Shown here piece by piece: positions 29,957-39,113 of a stretch of DNA of 58,719 nucleotides. The notes under the pieces are model-generated. The model worked only from the letters and a program-made list of their open reading frames with translations. It did no database searches and had not been told where the DNA came from. The translations under genes and the position numbers were made by a program. Within the stretch, counting starts at the first letter, position 1. Each line of letters starts with the position of its first letter. The DNA comes from Armatimonadota bacterium (lineage in GTDB: Bacteria > Armatimonadota > Zipacnadia > UBA1398 > JAKPQA01): contig JAKPQA010000093.1 in NCBI GenBank assembly GCA_029547025.1, positions 1 to 58,719 of the forward strand, in the 5' to 3' direction.

Positions 29957-32782
29957 CTACCCCGGGATGACGCCGCGTCCATCCACGACGAGCTCGCTGA
30001 TCGCGGCAGGATCGCCGGAGACCACTCGCACGGCCTGGCCGTCCCACCGAAGCTCGATGTAGTCTACGGGATGGGCCAGCTTGAGTGATACATCGCCCAC
30101 CTCGAGGGCAACGCCCCGGGCGAGCCCCATGGCCGCCACTCGGCCTCCCGGGTCCGTACGGACCCATGCGACCTCACCGTCGCAGCGCGCGTCCCACTCA
30201 GGCTGCACCATGGGAACCCCCCGACGGTAGGCCGGCACGAGGCCCAGCGGGTTCTCGGCATCAGCCAGCAGCAGCAGGTCGTGCCGGCCCTCGGGCAGGC
30301 TGACCTGCACCGCCACATGGGAGTCGGGCAGCGGCGGACCGTCCCCTGCTCGCAGCGGGAGCCTGACCGGACTGGTAACCGCCGGTGCGTCGCCGTAGGG
30401 CACCACGCACGCGACAAACGTCGACGCCAGTGGGCCCTGGTCGGCCTTACGGACCGCGAACGCCCTCGGCACCCACACCTCGCCGTTCTCGTTGTAGGAG
30501 CCCGCGACCGCCCAGCTCTCCGCAAGACCGGCTGAGGCGCCCTCGGTCAGATCCGTGTAGCGCAGACGCGCCGGCTCGCCCTGGGCCAGATAGCCGAAGA
30601 CGTCGGCGATGGCGAAGTCGACCGACCAGCCCGGTTGCGGCGCCAGATCCTCTTGGTAGTGGCGCATCTGGAAGGTTCGGCCAAAGTCCTCTGTGGCAGC
30701 CAGGCTCAGGCCATCGGTGGTCACCTCCCCCGGTAGGCTCTGGACGAACCGCATGTGCTCCGTGCCGCCAACCACGCGGAAGACGTCGAGCACATAGAAG
30801 TCCTCGGCCGAGACGTCGATCAGGGCCGCCGTCCGCTCGAACTGCTGTCCGGCAATGAGGGCGGGCCCCGAGGCGCGCACGGCGCGGAACGTCTCCCCGT
30901 CGGCCCACAGTGTGGTGACGCCCGCCGCCGTCGCCTGATCCGCGCGGTCGACCACGGCCGTGTTGTGCGAGAGCGTCCCGATGTACCAGGCGGCACGGGG
31001 GCTATCCCAGCCGCCGTACTGCACGGGGGGGTAACCCAGATCGGGCAGCAGGTCGAGTCCCCGGCCGAAGAGCCCCAACGTCATGCCATCAAGGTGGCCA
31101 TGGCGGCCGCCCGAGTCATAGTCCAACCATAACGCTCGGGCGCGCGGCCCGTCGCCCGAACGTAGTATGGCCAGGTGCCACTCCTGTTTGTTGACACTTC
31201 CGAGCTGGGGCTCCCGTCCGTGCTGGTCGAGCGCGGATCGCATGCGCCGCTGCAGGCCCTCCGGGTCTTCGGCGAAAAGATCATAGGGCAGCCCCTCGGT
31301 CTCGCCTTCGTTCGCGCGGACCAGCGTCTGAGCGAATGCCGCGTCGCCGGTCAGCTCGTGCAGGTTCGCCAGGAGCGTGTACGTCGAAGGGCCGACACCC
31401 GGGTTGCGGCTGAATGGGACCCCGGCATAGCCGCCCGCCTTCATGCCGTAGGTGCCCGTGTCCCCTGACCGCGGGTAGTAATCCCCGATGCACAGCGTAT
31501 CGATGTGGAATCGGAACATGTCCGCGATCCGCGGCACCCGCCTCAGGGTCTCTTCCAGGAAGCCGGCATCGAGCAGGTCATACTGGCCCAGGAGGCGTGC
31601 GACGCCCTGGACCGCGTAGGCGGCGTAGCCGTCGAGACCCTTCTCCCCAGTGACTCCATCCACGGCCGTGGCCTGCTTCAGCATGGCCTCAATGCTGGCC
31701 AACACCTCATCGCGGTTCGCGGGCCACCAGAGCGTGGTCCGCATCACAGCATTGGCAATGTCGGTCCGTGGGTAGTTCGAGTTGATCTTCGAGTTATTTG
31801 TGAGCGTTTCTTGGAACAGACGGTCCTCGATGTTCCGCTGAATGTCGGCGAAGGAGGCCTTCCTGTTCTCGATCTGATGCTCGCTGGCTTTGGCGGACAG
31901 GAAGGCCACGAGCTCAGGGTCATCCTTCAGGCCATCGAACACCTGGTCATAGGCCATGGCGAGCTCGCGGATCTCCTCGCACGCGTCGTGCCATGTCGAG
32001 ACATACCCGGTGGCGAGCGGCCGCTCATATACCAGCGCTTGGGTCTGGAAGTCGAAGGTAGGGTAGAGGTCGGCCACTCGATCCAGCAACACGCCGGCCT
32101 TGTGCGCGTAGCGCCGGTCGCCGGTGACGACATAGGCCTCAGCGAGGCGCGTGGTGCCCCTCACGATCGCCTGCTTCCACTGACCATGGACGAGATAGGC
32201 ACCGATAAACCGCCAACGATGGTCGCCCTGTACGAAGCCTTCGCCATCGTCCACACCAAACAGATGCAGCGGATCGCCCTCGTCGGGGTGTTCCGCATTG
32301 AACAGCAAACGCCTGTCGGCGCGCTGCGGGTCGAACACCCCATGGACGTCAAGCCCCGACCGGTAGAACGCCGCGAAATCGTTCTTTGGAAACGCCTCGT
32401 GGCAGTGGGGGCAACGGACCTTCCAGGGGCGGCCCAGGGCATCTATCTCCCACGTGTACATGGGCACGGACTTCGTGCAGGCCGGGCAGAAGCCGTTCGA
32501 CCACACCATCCACGACCGTGTGATCGTGCAGCCGAACATCCAGTCCCACAGCTCGTCGTCGGAGTAGGCGAGCCACGGCTCGGCGGCCTGCACGGTGGCG
32601 TCGCGGATCTCGGCCGCCCACGGATAGCGCTCCGCGTTCTGGCGGGCACGTTGGCGCAGCTCCTGGCCGTAGAACACACTGCGGTCCTTCACCTGAGCCG
32701 GGGCGGGCGCGTTCTGCCCTACGGCCGCACACAGCACCCATGCCGGCCAACCCCTCGTGAGTCGAGACCATCCATCGGCCAT
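29957..32782 (-). CDS. Heparinase II/III-like polysaccharide lyase with inserted zinc-ribbon motif
   Basis: A 941-residue secreted protein. ATG 32782, behind AGAGGCGG, gives a signal peptide (GWPAWVLCAAVGQNAPAPA); the upstream extension is not needed. Four cysteines (C99, C102, C124, C127; CPAC and CPHC) form a zinc-ribbon-like motif early in the protein. An alpha/alpha-toroid helical region is followed by the heparinase II/III beta-sandwich: GGRHGHLDGMTLGLFGRGLD, then WYIGTLSHNTAVVDRADQ, with the two His expected near the active site. Lyases of this fold act on uronic-acid-containing glycans such as heparin-like polymers, ulvan or alginate; the substrate cannot be chosen here. The SDR gene follows directly. 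Divergent from the barrel-protein gene at 32885. Confidence 0.88.
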   Translation of the reverse strand: MADGWSRLTRGWPAWVLCAAVGQNAPAPAQVKDRSVFYGQELRQRARQNAERYPWAAEIRDATVQAAEPWLAYSDDELWDWMFGCTITRSWMVWSNGFCPACTKSVPMYTWEIDALGRPWKVRCPHCHEAFPKNDFAAFYRSGLDVHGVFDPQRADRRLLFNAEHPDEGDPLHLFGVDDGEGFVQGDHRWRFIGAYLVHGQWKQAIVRGTTRLAEAYVVTGDRRYAHKAGVLLDRVADLYPTFDFQTQALVYERPLATGYVSTWHDACEEIRELAMAYDQVFDGLKDDPELVAFLSAKASEHQIENRKASFADIQRNIEDRLFQETLTNNSKINSNYPRTDIANAVMRTTLWWPANRDEVLASIEAMLKQATAVDGVTGEKGLDGYAAYAVQGVARLLGQYDLLDAGFLEETLRRVPRIADMFRFHIDTLCIGDYYPRSGDTGTYGMKAGGYAGVPFSRNPGVGPSTYTLLANLHELTGDAAFAQTLVRANEGETEGLPYDLFAEDPEGLQRRMRSALDQHGREPQLGSVNKQEWHLAILRSGDGPRARALWLDYDSGGRHGHLDGMTLGLFGRGLDLLPDLGYPPVQYGGWDSPRAAWYIGTLSHNTAVVDRADQATAAGVTTLWADGETFRAVRASGPALIAGQQFERTAALIDVSAEDFYVLDVFRVVGGTEHMRFVQSLPGEVTTDGLSLAATEDFGRTFQMRHYQEDLAPQPGWSVDFAIADVFGYLAQGEPARLRYTDLTEGASAGLAESWAVAGSYNENGEVWVPRAFAVRKADQGPLASTFVACVVPYGDAPAVTSPVRLPLRAGDGPPLPDSHVAVQVSLPEGRHDLLLLADAENPLGLVPAYRRGVPMVQPEWDARCDGEVAWVRTDPGGRVAAMGLARGVALEVGDVSLKLAHPVDYIELRWDGQAVRVVSGDPAAISELVVDGRGVIPG

Positions 32783-32884
32783 GGAGCACCGCCTCTCCCG
32801 TAGGCGCCGGGCGCTAACAAGGGCTTCGCGCGCACCACCCGGAACCACACCTGGTACCGATCACTCGCTCACCGGGGGTGCGCC

Positions 32885-35293
32885 GTGGATTGCATCCATG
32901 TGCAGGGGTTCGGCACCAGACCAGCGGCTCCTGCGGGCCGGAGTGGCCGCCTCGGCCTGTGTGCCATGGCGCTGACGGTACTCGCCGGCGCCTCGGGCGC
33001 CGAGACTGAGCTGGTGCTGGGCTACTATGCACCCGACCGTGGCACACACTACGCGTGGAACGAGGTGGCCCCGGGGATCCAGACCTTTCTCGATCGCGAT
33101 TACCGTGCGGCAGGGCTATGTTGTCTATACATCCATACAACTGAGGGCCAGCCGGTCCGGGCGGTAGACCTCATCTGGAACGGCGTTCCCTTCGATGACC
33201 TGCGTCCAAGTCACGAGCTCATCTGGTGGCGTATGCTTCCGGATGATCTCCGGCCGGGAGAGGTGGCCGAGGTGCTGGTCCGGCCGCGGCAGCCCCTGAC
33301 GGCGCCCGCGAACGTGGAGGTCCGGTTCTCCGACGGCTCCGCGGTCTCGGCTGCTATCGCCCCCGAGCCGAACCCCCTGCGCATCACGACCGTGGGCTTC
33401 AGCAAGGCGATGGACGAGGTGTTCCTGGTGGTCGAGGCGGTGGACGGCGGGCGGCACGAGGTGCGACGATGCCTGATCGACGGCAAGCCCGCCGCGGGCG
33501 AGACCCGGATCCTCGACCCGGGTTTCAGCTCGGGTCTCTGCCCCGTCTCCCTGCGGCTCAGCGAGCCGCTCGAGTACGGGTCATATCACGTCTACACGGT
33601 CGAGGAGCGTGAGGGCGTGGCCGCCGCGTGTTGCGTGAGGACCTATGACGGCTGGGTGCCCCTCGGGACGTACGGCTACAACCGCTTCGACGACTTCGCG
33701 CGGAACTCGTGCAACGGCCACAACAGCTTCGGCCGTTATAGCAGAGGTGACCTCGACGTCATGGCCGAGCTGGGGATGCGGAGCTGTATGATCCTGGGCG
33801 ATGACGCGCCCGACCCGGCCATCGTCGGCCATGCGGCACTCCTCGGCTACTGCCCCATGGATGAGCCCGACTGCCGCGACTACACCCACGATGAGATTCC
33901 GGACCACGGGCTGCGTGTGGGCACCGAAGCCATGCACGTGGAGGAGTGCCTGCGCCGGTACCGTGCCGCCGATCCGCGCACGCTCACCTACCTGACCCTC
34001 GACCTGACCTACAAGCCGGCCAACTACTACGTCTACGGCCCCATGGCGGATATCTGTAATCCTGACTGCTACCCGCTGATGATCGATGCCGATCCGAAGA
34101 TGGTGCGCGAGGTAGTCGAGACGGCCCGCCACGGCGCCGGGCCGCGGCCGGTGACCTTCACCTACCAGTCGGGCTACATCGAGCCGGGCGAGGAGGAGAC
34201 GCCCACGCGCAAGGGCCGGGCGCCGTTCCCCGACGAGATGCGGACGATGATGTACTATGCCATCGGCGCCGGGGCGCGCGGCCTCTGGAACTACATCCAC
34301 TGCACCGAGGGCCAGAGCCACGGCACACACGAGTACCCCGAGCTGTGGTATGCCATCGGGCAGACCTACCGCGAGCTGGGCCGCGTCGCGCCTCTCCTTG
34401 GCCGGGCCCACCCCATGGAGTTGGCCCAATCAGAGCAGGCCGGCCTCTGGCTGCGGACGCTCATTTGCGGCGAGAATGCCATGCTCGTCGTGTGCGTCGA
34501 CGACCAGTACGAGTCCCGCCCCGATGCCTTTGTGGTCCCGCCCCGGACCGACGTGACGCTCTCACTACCCCACGTGCCCTGGATGTCTCCCCGAGCAGCG
34601 TGGCAGGTGACTGAGAGCGGATTCGCTCCGCTGCCACTGGCCGCCGGCGACCAACTGACGCTGCCGGAGCTCTCGTCGGTGGCCCTGGTTCTGGTGTCGG
34701 CGGACGCCGGGCTCGCCGGCGGACTCGAGGCGGAGTTCGCGGAGCGCGAGACGGAGCGCGCGCGCGGGCTGCTAAGGCTCGAGCAGGCACGACAGCGCGA
34801 CGACGCGCGCCTGGCTCATCTCCGACGCACCCTGGAGAGCCAGTGCGCGGCCTACGCGGTCACGGGTGAGGGTATCGGGGCCTACGGCGTGACGCCCCAG
34901 GGCTTCTGGAACCCACGCGGCACGGAGTACAGTGGTTTCGAGTTCGGTGTGAACGACCAGACGGACGGCCCCACCATGGGCGCCACATGGCCCATCTCCG
35001 CCGCAGACGCCGGAACGCGGCTCGTCGTCTACGCATTGACCACAAACTGGGGCCAGCCGGCGGAGTGGACGCTGCTGGACGCAGGCGGACGGCCAGTGGG
35101 CATCGCGGCGCAAGCTCAGCTGCCGGGAACGACACTGACCGTGCTCGAGCTCACGCTCCCCGCGCCGGGGGAGTACTCGCTGCGGTTCACTCAGTCGGGT
35201 AGGGGCCCGAGGGGCGGCCGGGCCTCGCAGGTCATCTACGTCGTGCCGCGCGACGTCGCCCCGCTGCTGGCGAGCATGCTGTCGCGTCCCTGA
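32885..35293 (+). CDS. Secreted glycosidase-like (TIM-barrel) protein of unassigned family
   Basis: An 802-residue protein from GTG 32885, with an Arg-rich n-region and hydrophobic helix (LGLCAMALTVLAGASGAE); ATG 32966 is an alternative shorter start. The N-terminal third looks like beta-sandwich domains. The middle has barrel features: LGYCPMDEPDCRDYTHDEIP with a possible acidic catalytic pair, LTYLTLDLTYKPANYYVYGP, and MMYYAIGAGARGLWNYIHC. A short coiled-coil (about 610-650) and a C-terminal sandwich follow. I cannot place it in a GH family. A 20-bp operator-like site overlaps codons 80-86 (33121-33140), using rare-type codons (CTA, TGT, ACA) for this GC-rich gene. Divergent from the heparinase gene. 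Confidence 0.68.
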   Translation: MDCIHVQGFGTRPAAPAGRSGRLGLCAMALTVLAGASGAETELVLGYYAPDRGTHYAWNEVAPGIQTFLDRDYRAAGLCCLYIHTTEGQPVRAVDLIWNGVPFDDLRPSHELIWWRMLPDDLRPGEVAEVLVRPRQPLTAPANVEVRFSDGSAVSAAIAPEPNPLRITTVGFSKAMDEVFLVVEAVDGGRHEVRRCLIDGKPAAGETRILDPGFSSGLCPVSLRLSEPLEYGSYHVYTVEEREGVAAACCVRTYDGWVPLGTYGYNRFDDFARNSCNGHNSFGRYSRGDLDVMAELGMRSCMILGDDAPDPAIVGHAALLGYCPMDEPDCRDYTHDEIPDHGLRVGTEAMHVEECLRRYRAADPRTLTYLTLDLTYKPANYYVYGPMADICNPDCYPLMIDADPKMVREVVETARHGAGPRPVTFTYQSGYIEPGEEETPTRKGRAPFPDEMRTMMYYAIGAGARGLWNYIHCTEGQSHGTHEYPELWYAIGQTYRELGRVAPLLGRAHPMELAQSEQAGLWLRTLICGENAMLVVCVDDQYESRPDAFVVPPRTDVTLSLPHVPWMSPRAAWQVTESGFAPLPLAAGDQLTLPELSSVALVLVSADAGLAGGLEAEFAERETERARGLLRLEQARQRDDARLAHLRRTLESQCAAYAVTGEGIGAYGVTPQGFWNPRGTEYSGFEFGVNDQTDGPTMGATWPISAADAGTRLVVYALTTNWGQPAEWTLLDAGGRPVGIAAQAQLPGTTLTVLELTLPAPGEYSLRFTQSGRGPRGGRASQVIYVVPRDVAPLLASMLSRP
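33121..33140. promoter_or_regulatory. Operator-like element, copy 1 (GntR/HutC-like half sites), inside a gene
   Basis: TTGTCTATACATCCATACAA. Its reverse complement contains two tandem octamers, GTATGGAT and GTATAGAC, flanked by TT and AA. GTnTAnAC is the core known for HutC-type GntR regulators. A 17/20-identical copy, inverted, lies at 57609-57628, differing only by transitions. It is intragenic, 236 bp after the gene start. Confidence 0.45.
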
Positions 35294-35336
35294 CGCGGGG
35301 GTCGCCTGAATAATATTCAAAGCTCAATGATTTTTG

Positions 35337-35365
35337 TTGAAACCCGACCGGCTCTGAGGCATTAT
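35337..35365 (+). promoter_or_regulatory. Sigma-70-type promoter of the DUF2089 gene (likely leaderless transcript)
   Basis: -35 TTGAAA (35337-35342), 17-bp spacer, -10 CATTAT (35360-35365). Initiation about 7 bp downstream would coincide with the ATG at 35372, and no ribosome binding site precedes that ATG. The AT-rich stretch 35309-35345 stands out from its surroundings and carries TTCAA/TTGAA inverted halves that could be an operator. Confidence 0.6.
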
Positions 35366-35371
35366 CAAAGC

Positions 35372-35683
35372 ATGGACGGAGCCAACACCTCACACCCGCT
35401 GAGCCGCCTGCCGGCCGAGGACCTGGACCTGATCCTCCGTTTCGTCATGGCCTCGGGTTCGCTCAAGGACCTGGGTCGGGAGTATGGGGTAAGTTACCCC
35501 ACAATCCGCTCTCGGCTCGACCGGCTCATCGCCCGTCTGGGCGAGCTGGCGCGGGGGCAGGAACCCGACCCGTTCCTCGAGCAGCTGGGGGCGGCGGTGG
35601 AGGCGGGCGAGGTGACCGTCGGCGCGGCTCGCCGGCTCCGTCAGGCCTATCTGGAGCGCGTTGCCTCACTGAGGGGGTCTTGA
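35372..35683 (+). CDS. DUF2089-family putative regulator, short form lacking the zinc ribbon
   Basis: A 103-residue protein containing LSRLPAEDLDLILRFVMASG and SLKDLGREYGVSYPTIRSRL, the DUF2089 core, which resembles a sigma-region-4-like helix-turn-helix. The usual N-terminal zinc ribbon is absent. A downstream helical tail (GAAVEAGEVTVGAARRLRQA) is also typical. ATG 35372 is chosen because it sits at the predicted transcription start; ATG 35327 would lie upstream of the promoter. The next gene starts one nt after this stop and encodes a small membrane protein, a pairing that suggests envelope-linked regulation. Function inferred only. Confidence 0.8.
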   Translation: MDGANTSHPLSRLPAEDLDLILRFVMASGSLKDLGREYGVSYPTIRSRLDRLIARLGELARGQEPDPFLEQLGAAVEAGEVTVGAARRLRQAYLERVASLRGS

Positions 35684-35684
35684 T

Positions 35685-36050
35685 ATGGCGGAACCGTGGT
35701 TCGATCCCATGCGCTTCGGCATTCTGTTTGGTGCCATCGGTGGCGGATTGGGCGGTACCTTCATCGGTGTTCTAGGTGGGCTGACTGGCGCTCTGGCGCC
35801 CCAGGGCAAGGGGCGCGCCGTCATTGTGCCCATCTGGGTAGTGACCTCTGCCCTTGGTGCCCTGTGCCTGGCGGTCGGCATCGTGGCCGTGGTCTCGGGC
35901 CAGCCCTACGGGATCTGGTATCCCCTGGTGCTGGCTGGCGGGCTGGTGACCGTCCTGTGCCCGACCCTGCTTTGCCTCGTCGTGCTTCCCCGTTACCGCG
36001 AGGCCGAACAGCGCAGACTGGCGGCGCGGGAGATCCGCGGGGCAGTGTAG
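35685..36050 (+). CDS. Small integral membrane protein, partner of the DUF2089 gene
   Basis: 121 residues with three to four hydrophobic helices: a glycine-rich FGILFGAIGGGLGGTFIGVL, then AVIVPIWVVTSALGALCLAV, and LAGGLVTVLCPTLLCLVVLP. A charged C-terminal tail (YREAEQRRLAAREIRG) follows. ATG 35685 is one nt past the previous stop and preceded by GAGGGGG, so the two genes are translationally linked. No known domain recognised. Confidence 0.75.
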   Translation: MAEPWFDPMRFGILFGAIGGGLGGTFIGVLGGLTGALAPQGKGRAVIVPIWVVTSALGALCLAVGIVAVVSGQPYGIWYPLVLAGGLVTVLCPTLLCLVVLPRYREAEQRRLAAREIRGAV

Positions 36051-36188
36051 CGGAGGCTCTGGGCGGCCGTGGGCGCCGGCGAAGCCGCCATCGTTCCCCC
36101 GTCGGGCCCGGCGCCATGGCACGCCGCGCTTGGGTGCCCATGGCCGGGGCATCGCAGATGCAGGCCAACAAGGGGGCGTGGGGAGGGG

Positions 36189-37745
36189 CTAACTCCCTCC
36201 GGACGGCGGCGGCGACCATGAGGCGAAGCGTACGTTCTCGTCGACGATCCAGCGCGCCTCACCAGGAGTGGCCACTGCCAGAACGCCACCGGGGTCCTCG
36301 GCGCCCTCGGAGGACAGCAGGAGCACATGCCGGCCCGATGGCGACCAGAGGCAGTGAGCGACGTCCACTGAGCCATTGAGTCGTGTTCCCGGTGCGGATC
36401 CGTTGGTTGCTGGCAGGACCAGTGCGTCGGTGATGTGCCGCGTCTCCGAACGGACCCGGACCAGCAGGGCGCTGCCATCCGGGCTCCATGCAGGGGGGCC
36501 GTCGGGCAGCTGCTCGAGCAGCTGCCGGGGCGGGCCGCCCGCGGCCGCCACCACGTAGAGCCCCGGGTTCGGCCCGTCGGCGGTGCAGAAGGCAACCCGC
36601 GCGCCGTCGGGGCTGGGCACCGGCCATGTGACGCCGTCGGCGGCAGCCAGCATCCGCACGGGTGCGCCGCCAGAGCCGATGACGATGAGTCCGCGCTCCG
36701 CCCCACCTGTGGCGCACGCGGCAAGACGTGGGGCGCCCGGGAACCAGGCGTACTCGCCCAGTCTGAGCGTCTCGGAGAGCAGGCGGGCCTGCCTGTGCCC
36801 TGGTCGCCACAAGAGCAGAGCGCCGGGGTGAAGCGCCGGGTCGGGCGCCAGCACGAGCGCGGCGCTGTCGCCGGACCACGAGCCCAGGCCGGGCCCGAGC
36901 CCCGAAGCCACGCGCCGAAGCGCGCCGGCGGGCAGGTCATAGACGTAAGCTGCCGCGCGATAGTCCTCGTCGGGAGCGAAGAGCAGGAGCTTGCGGGCAT
37001 CGGGCGACCAGAAGAACCCCGCGATGCCGATGCCGCCCAGGGAGACGGTCTGCAAGTAGCCGTCCGCGGGGCGCAGGAGTGAGACGGCGCGACGAGTGCA
37101 GGCGGCCAGCCACTGGCCATCGGGGCTCCAGGCAATGGTGTGCCCCGCGGGCTCCGATGCAGCCAGGCAGGCAGCCAGCGCGGCCTCCTGTATCTCGGTT
37201 GCCCCGGGGGCAGTGACGTACACGTCGACGCGAGGATCACCCGGCTCCGCCGGCCGGGGCACGGCGAAGGCCATCCACTCGCCGGCCGGTGCCCACCGCA
37301 TCCAGTACGAGGCGTTCCCCACGGGCCCAACGGGAAGAGACCCACTGAGCTTGCGGCGGCGTCCACCACCGATCGGGCTGGCATAGAGGGCCATCCGCGT
37401 ACCCGAACTCGCAATGTATGCCAACCAACTTCCGTCAGCGGACCAGGCCGGGCTGGAACCGATAGCCAGGCGGTGGGCGACCTCGCGCGTCGTGCGGCGG
37501 CCGGGTTCGGCAATCCAAAGGCTAGCGGCCCCCCTCGCTTCGACCGTGTAGGCCAAGCGATCGCCGGATGCCGGGGTGGTGGTGGCCGAGCGAGGCTCCG
37601 CAGGCGGCGATGGTACCGAGGTACGCTGGTTGCGGCAGCCCGGTACGGCTCGAGTGGCCATCAGCCACACCGCGAGGGCGACGCAGAGGAGAAGGGCCGC
37701 TCCCGGCCACCCGGGGCGGCGGGACCTGGGTCGGCGCATGGTCAT
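36189..37745 (-). CDS. Membrane-anchored WD40-like (PD40/TolB-type) beta-propeller protein
   Basis: About 518 residues from ATG 37745 (GTG 37760 and ATG 37739 are alternatives). A basic N-terminus and hydrophobic helix (GAALLLCVALAVWLMATRAV) anchor it or act as a signal. Repeated PD40 blades are seen: PAWSADGSWLAYIA, MRWAPAGEWMAFAV, IAWSPDGQWLAAC, FFWSPDARKLLLF, PVPSPDGARVAFCT, PAWSPDGSALLVRV and CLWSPSGRHVLLL, at least seven, consistent with a closed propeller. No enzymatic domain is attached. The upstream Eis-like gene ends 18 nt before, suggesting an operon. Role probably protein interaction or sensing; not known. Confidence 0.82.
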   Translation of the reverse strand: MTMRRPRSRRPGWPGAALLLCVALAVWLMATRAVPGCRNQRTSVPSPPAEPRSATTTPASGDRLAYTVEARGAASLWIAEPGRRTTREVAHRLAIGSSPAWSADGSWLAYIASSGTRMALYASPIGGGRRRKLSGSLPVGPVGNASYWMRWAPAGEWMAFAVPRPAEPGDPRVDVYVTAPGATEIQEAALAACLAASEPAGHTIAWSPDGQWLAACTRRAVSLLRPADGYLQTVSLGGIGIAGFFWSPDARKLLLFAPDEDYRAAAYVYDLPAGALRRVASGLGPGLGSWSGDSAALVLAPDPALHPGALLLWRPGHRQARLLSETLRLGEYAWFPGAPRLAACATGGAERGLIVIGSGGAPVRMLAAADGVTWPVPSPDGARVAFCTADGPNPGLYVVAAAGGPPRQLLEQLPDGPPAWSPDGSALLVRVRSETRHITDALVLPATNGSAPGTRLNGSVDVAHCLWSPSGRHVLLLSSEGAEDPGGVLAVATPGEARWIVDENVRFASWSPPPSGGS

Positions 37746-37763
37746 GGGGCCCCGGGTCACTGT

Positions 37764-38714
37764 CTACACTCCGATGATGGACTCAGAGATGGGGTACCAC
37801 GGTCCGGCTGATCGGGCCAGAGCCTGGCGGGCCGCGCCGGTCAGAGGCAAGATCATCTCAACCTCGCGTGCCACCACCCGCAGGCCGGCACTGGCAAGTA
37901 GGCGTGAACGGGGCCCATCGGCCTCGTCCAGAAGCCACAAGACGTCCGGGCCGGGCGCCCGGAGGAGTAGCCGGCGCAGTTCTGGCCCGTCGGTGAAGGC
38001 CGTGGCGTCGCAGGTCACACTCACGGGGCGGACCGAGCCGGCCAATCTCACCGGGGCAGTGGCATAGCAGACGCTGAGCGGCCTCCCCCCATCGCAGGCC
38101 GGGTCGACGAACCACCGCCGAGGTGCAGGCCCCGCACGGTGCCAAGCACGATCGGCATCGGTGTAGACCCGGAATCCGTCGGGCTGGGCGGCGAGTGCCT
38201 CGGCGCCGGTCGGCGACACTGGCTGGACGGGCGACGGATGCGGGACAGCGCCGACCCAGTAGGCGAGGGTCGCGCACACCCGGTAGCCGAGGCGTTCGTA
38301 GAGCCTTTGGGGATCTGAGCCGGCCGCCGTGTACAGCACCATGAGGTCTGCGCCTCGGGACCGTGCCGCCTGGTGCGTGCGTTCCATGAGGGCCGAAGCC
38401 AGACCGCGTCCGCGATGGTCGGGATGGGTCATCACGGTGTCGATGGCCGCAGCCAGTAGGGCCTCCCTGCCGACGACCAACGAGATGGACGTCAGGAACA
38501 CACTGGCCACGAGGGTACCGTCGGTCAGCAGCGCCGCCTGGCAGCCGCCGGGGTCCATGCCTGGACGAGCGCGGTACCAGGGGATGAACCGGCTGTCGCT
38601 GGCAATGACGCCGTCGTAAGCTCCGAAGGCCCGGGCCTCCAGGGCCGCGAGCTGGGCGTCAGTGACGCCACCTTCGGCGTGGGTGACCATGGAATACGAC
38701 GCGCGATAGGACAA
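37764..38714 (-). CDS. Eis-like GNAT acetyltransferase
   Basis: About 316 residues. I choose TTG 38714 because AAGGAG lies five nt upstream; ATG 38690 and the longer frame to 38738 are alternatives. The N-terminal GNAT domain shows IDTVMTHPDHRGRGLASALM (acetyl-CoA loop) and LYERLGYRV. The middle and C-terminal parts (about 150-316) resemble the second GNAT-like and sterol-carrier-like domains of Eis-type proteins, shorter than the ~400-residue family norm. Substrate unknown; Eis relatives acetylate amines or aminoglycosides, but nothing here specifies that. Confidence 0.75.
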   Translation of the reverse strand: MSYRASYSMVTHAEGGVTDAQLAALEARAFGAYDGVIASDSRFIPWYRARPGMDPGGCQAALLTDGTLVASVFLTSISLVVGREALLAAAIDTVMTHPDHRGRGLASALMERTHQAARSRGADLMVLYTAAGSDPQRLYERLGYRVCATLAYWVGAVPHPSPVQPVSPTGAEALAAQPDGFRVYTDADRAWHRAGPAPRRWFVDPACDGGRPLSVCYATAPVRLAGSVRPVSVTCDATAFTDGPELRRLLLRAPGPDVLWLLDEADGPRSRLLASAGLRVVAREVEMILPLTGAARQALARSAGPWYPISESIIGV

Positions 38715-39113
38715 CAGGACTCCTTCGTGGGGCAGCACCGGTCTACAACGGCCTCATGGTGACTCTTTGTACCTCGCAGGGGGCGCGCACGCAAGCGACG
38801 CGGGGCCGCGCCAGGGTGCTTTCGTTCTTCCTCCAGGCCGCACGCCTCCTCGGGCACTGATGACCGCGAGCCGGCTCGGGTCCCATTTGGCTGTGGCTCA
38901 TTGCCCCTGTGGGGTCCCTCCAAAGAGCCTCCGAATTGCTGGGGGCTGACTCAGTGGAATGGTTGGGCCCCGTCCGACCCGCACCCGCAGGGCAGCACAC
39001 CGCTGCGCCGCAGCGTGCTGGGTCGCTCCGGCGCCGTTGCCGGTCACTGCGGCACTGGGTATCCTGCCTATGGCCCGCCGGGGTCCGACTACTCGCTAAG
39101 GAGATCAGAGTCT
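38715..39113. other. Divergent intergenic region, 399 bp
   Basis: Lies between the Eis-like gene (minus) and the GtaA-like gene (plus). It contains a strong hairpin at 38993-39020 (CAGCAC...GTGCTG outside, GCTG...CAGC inside) about 95 bp before the plus-strand start. The plus frame is open through most of it, but the composition looks noncoding. No RNA gene recognised. Confidence 0.4.
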
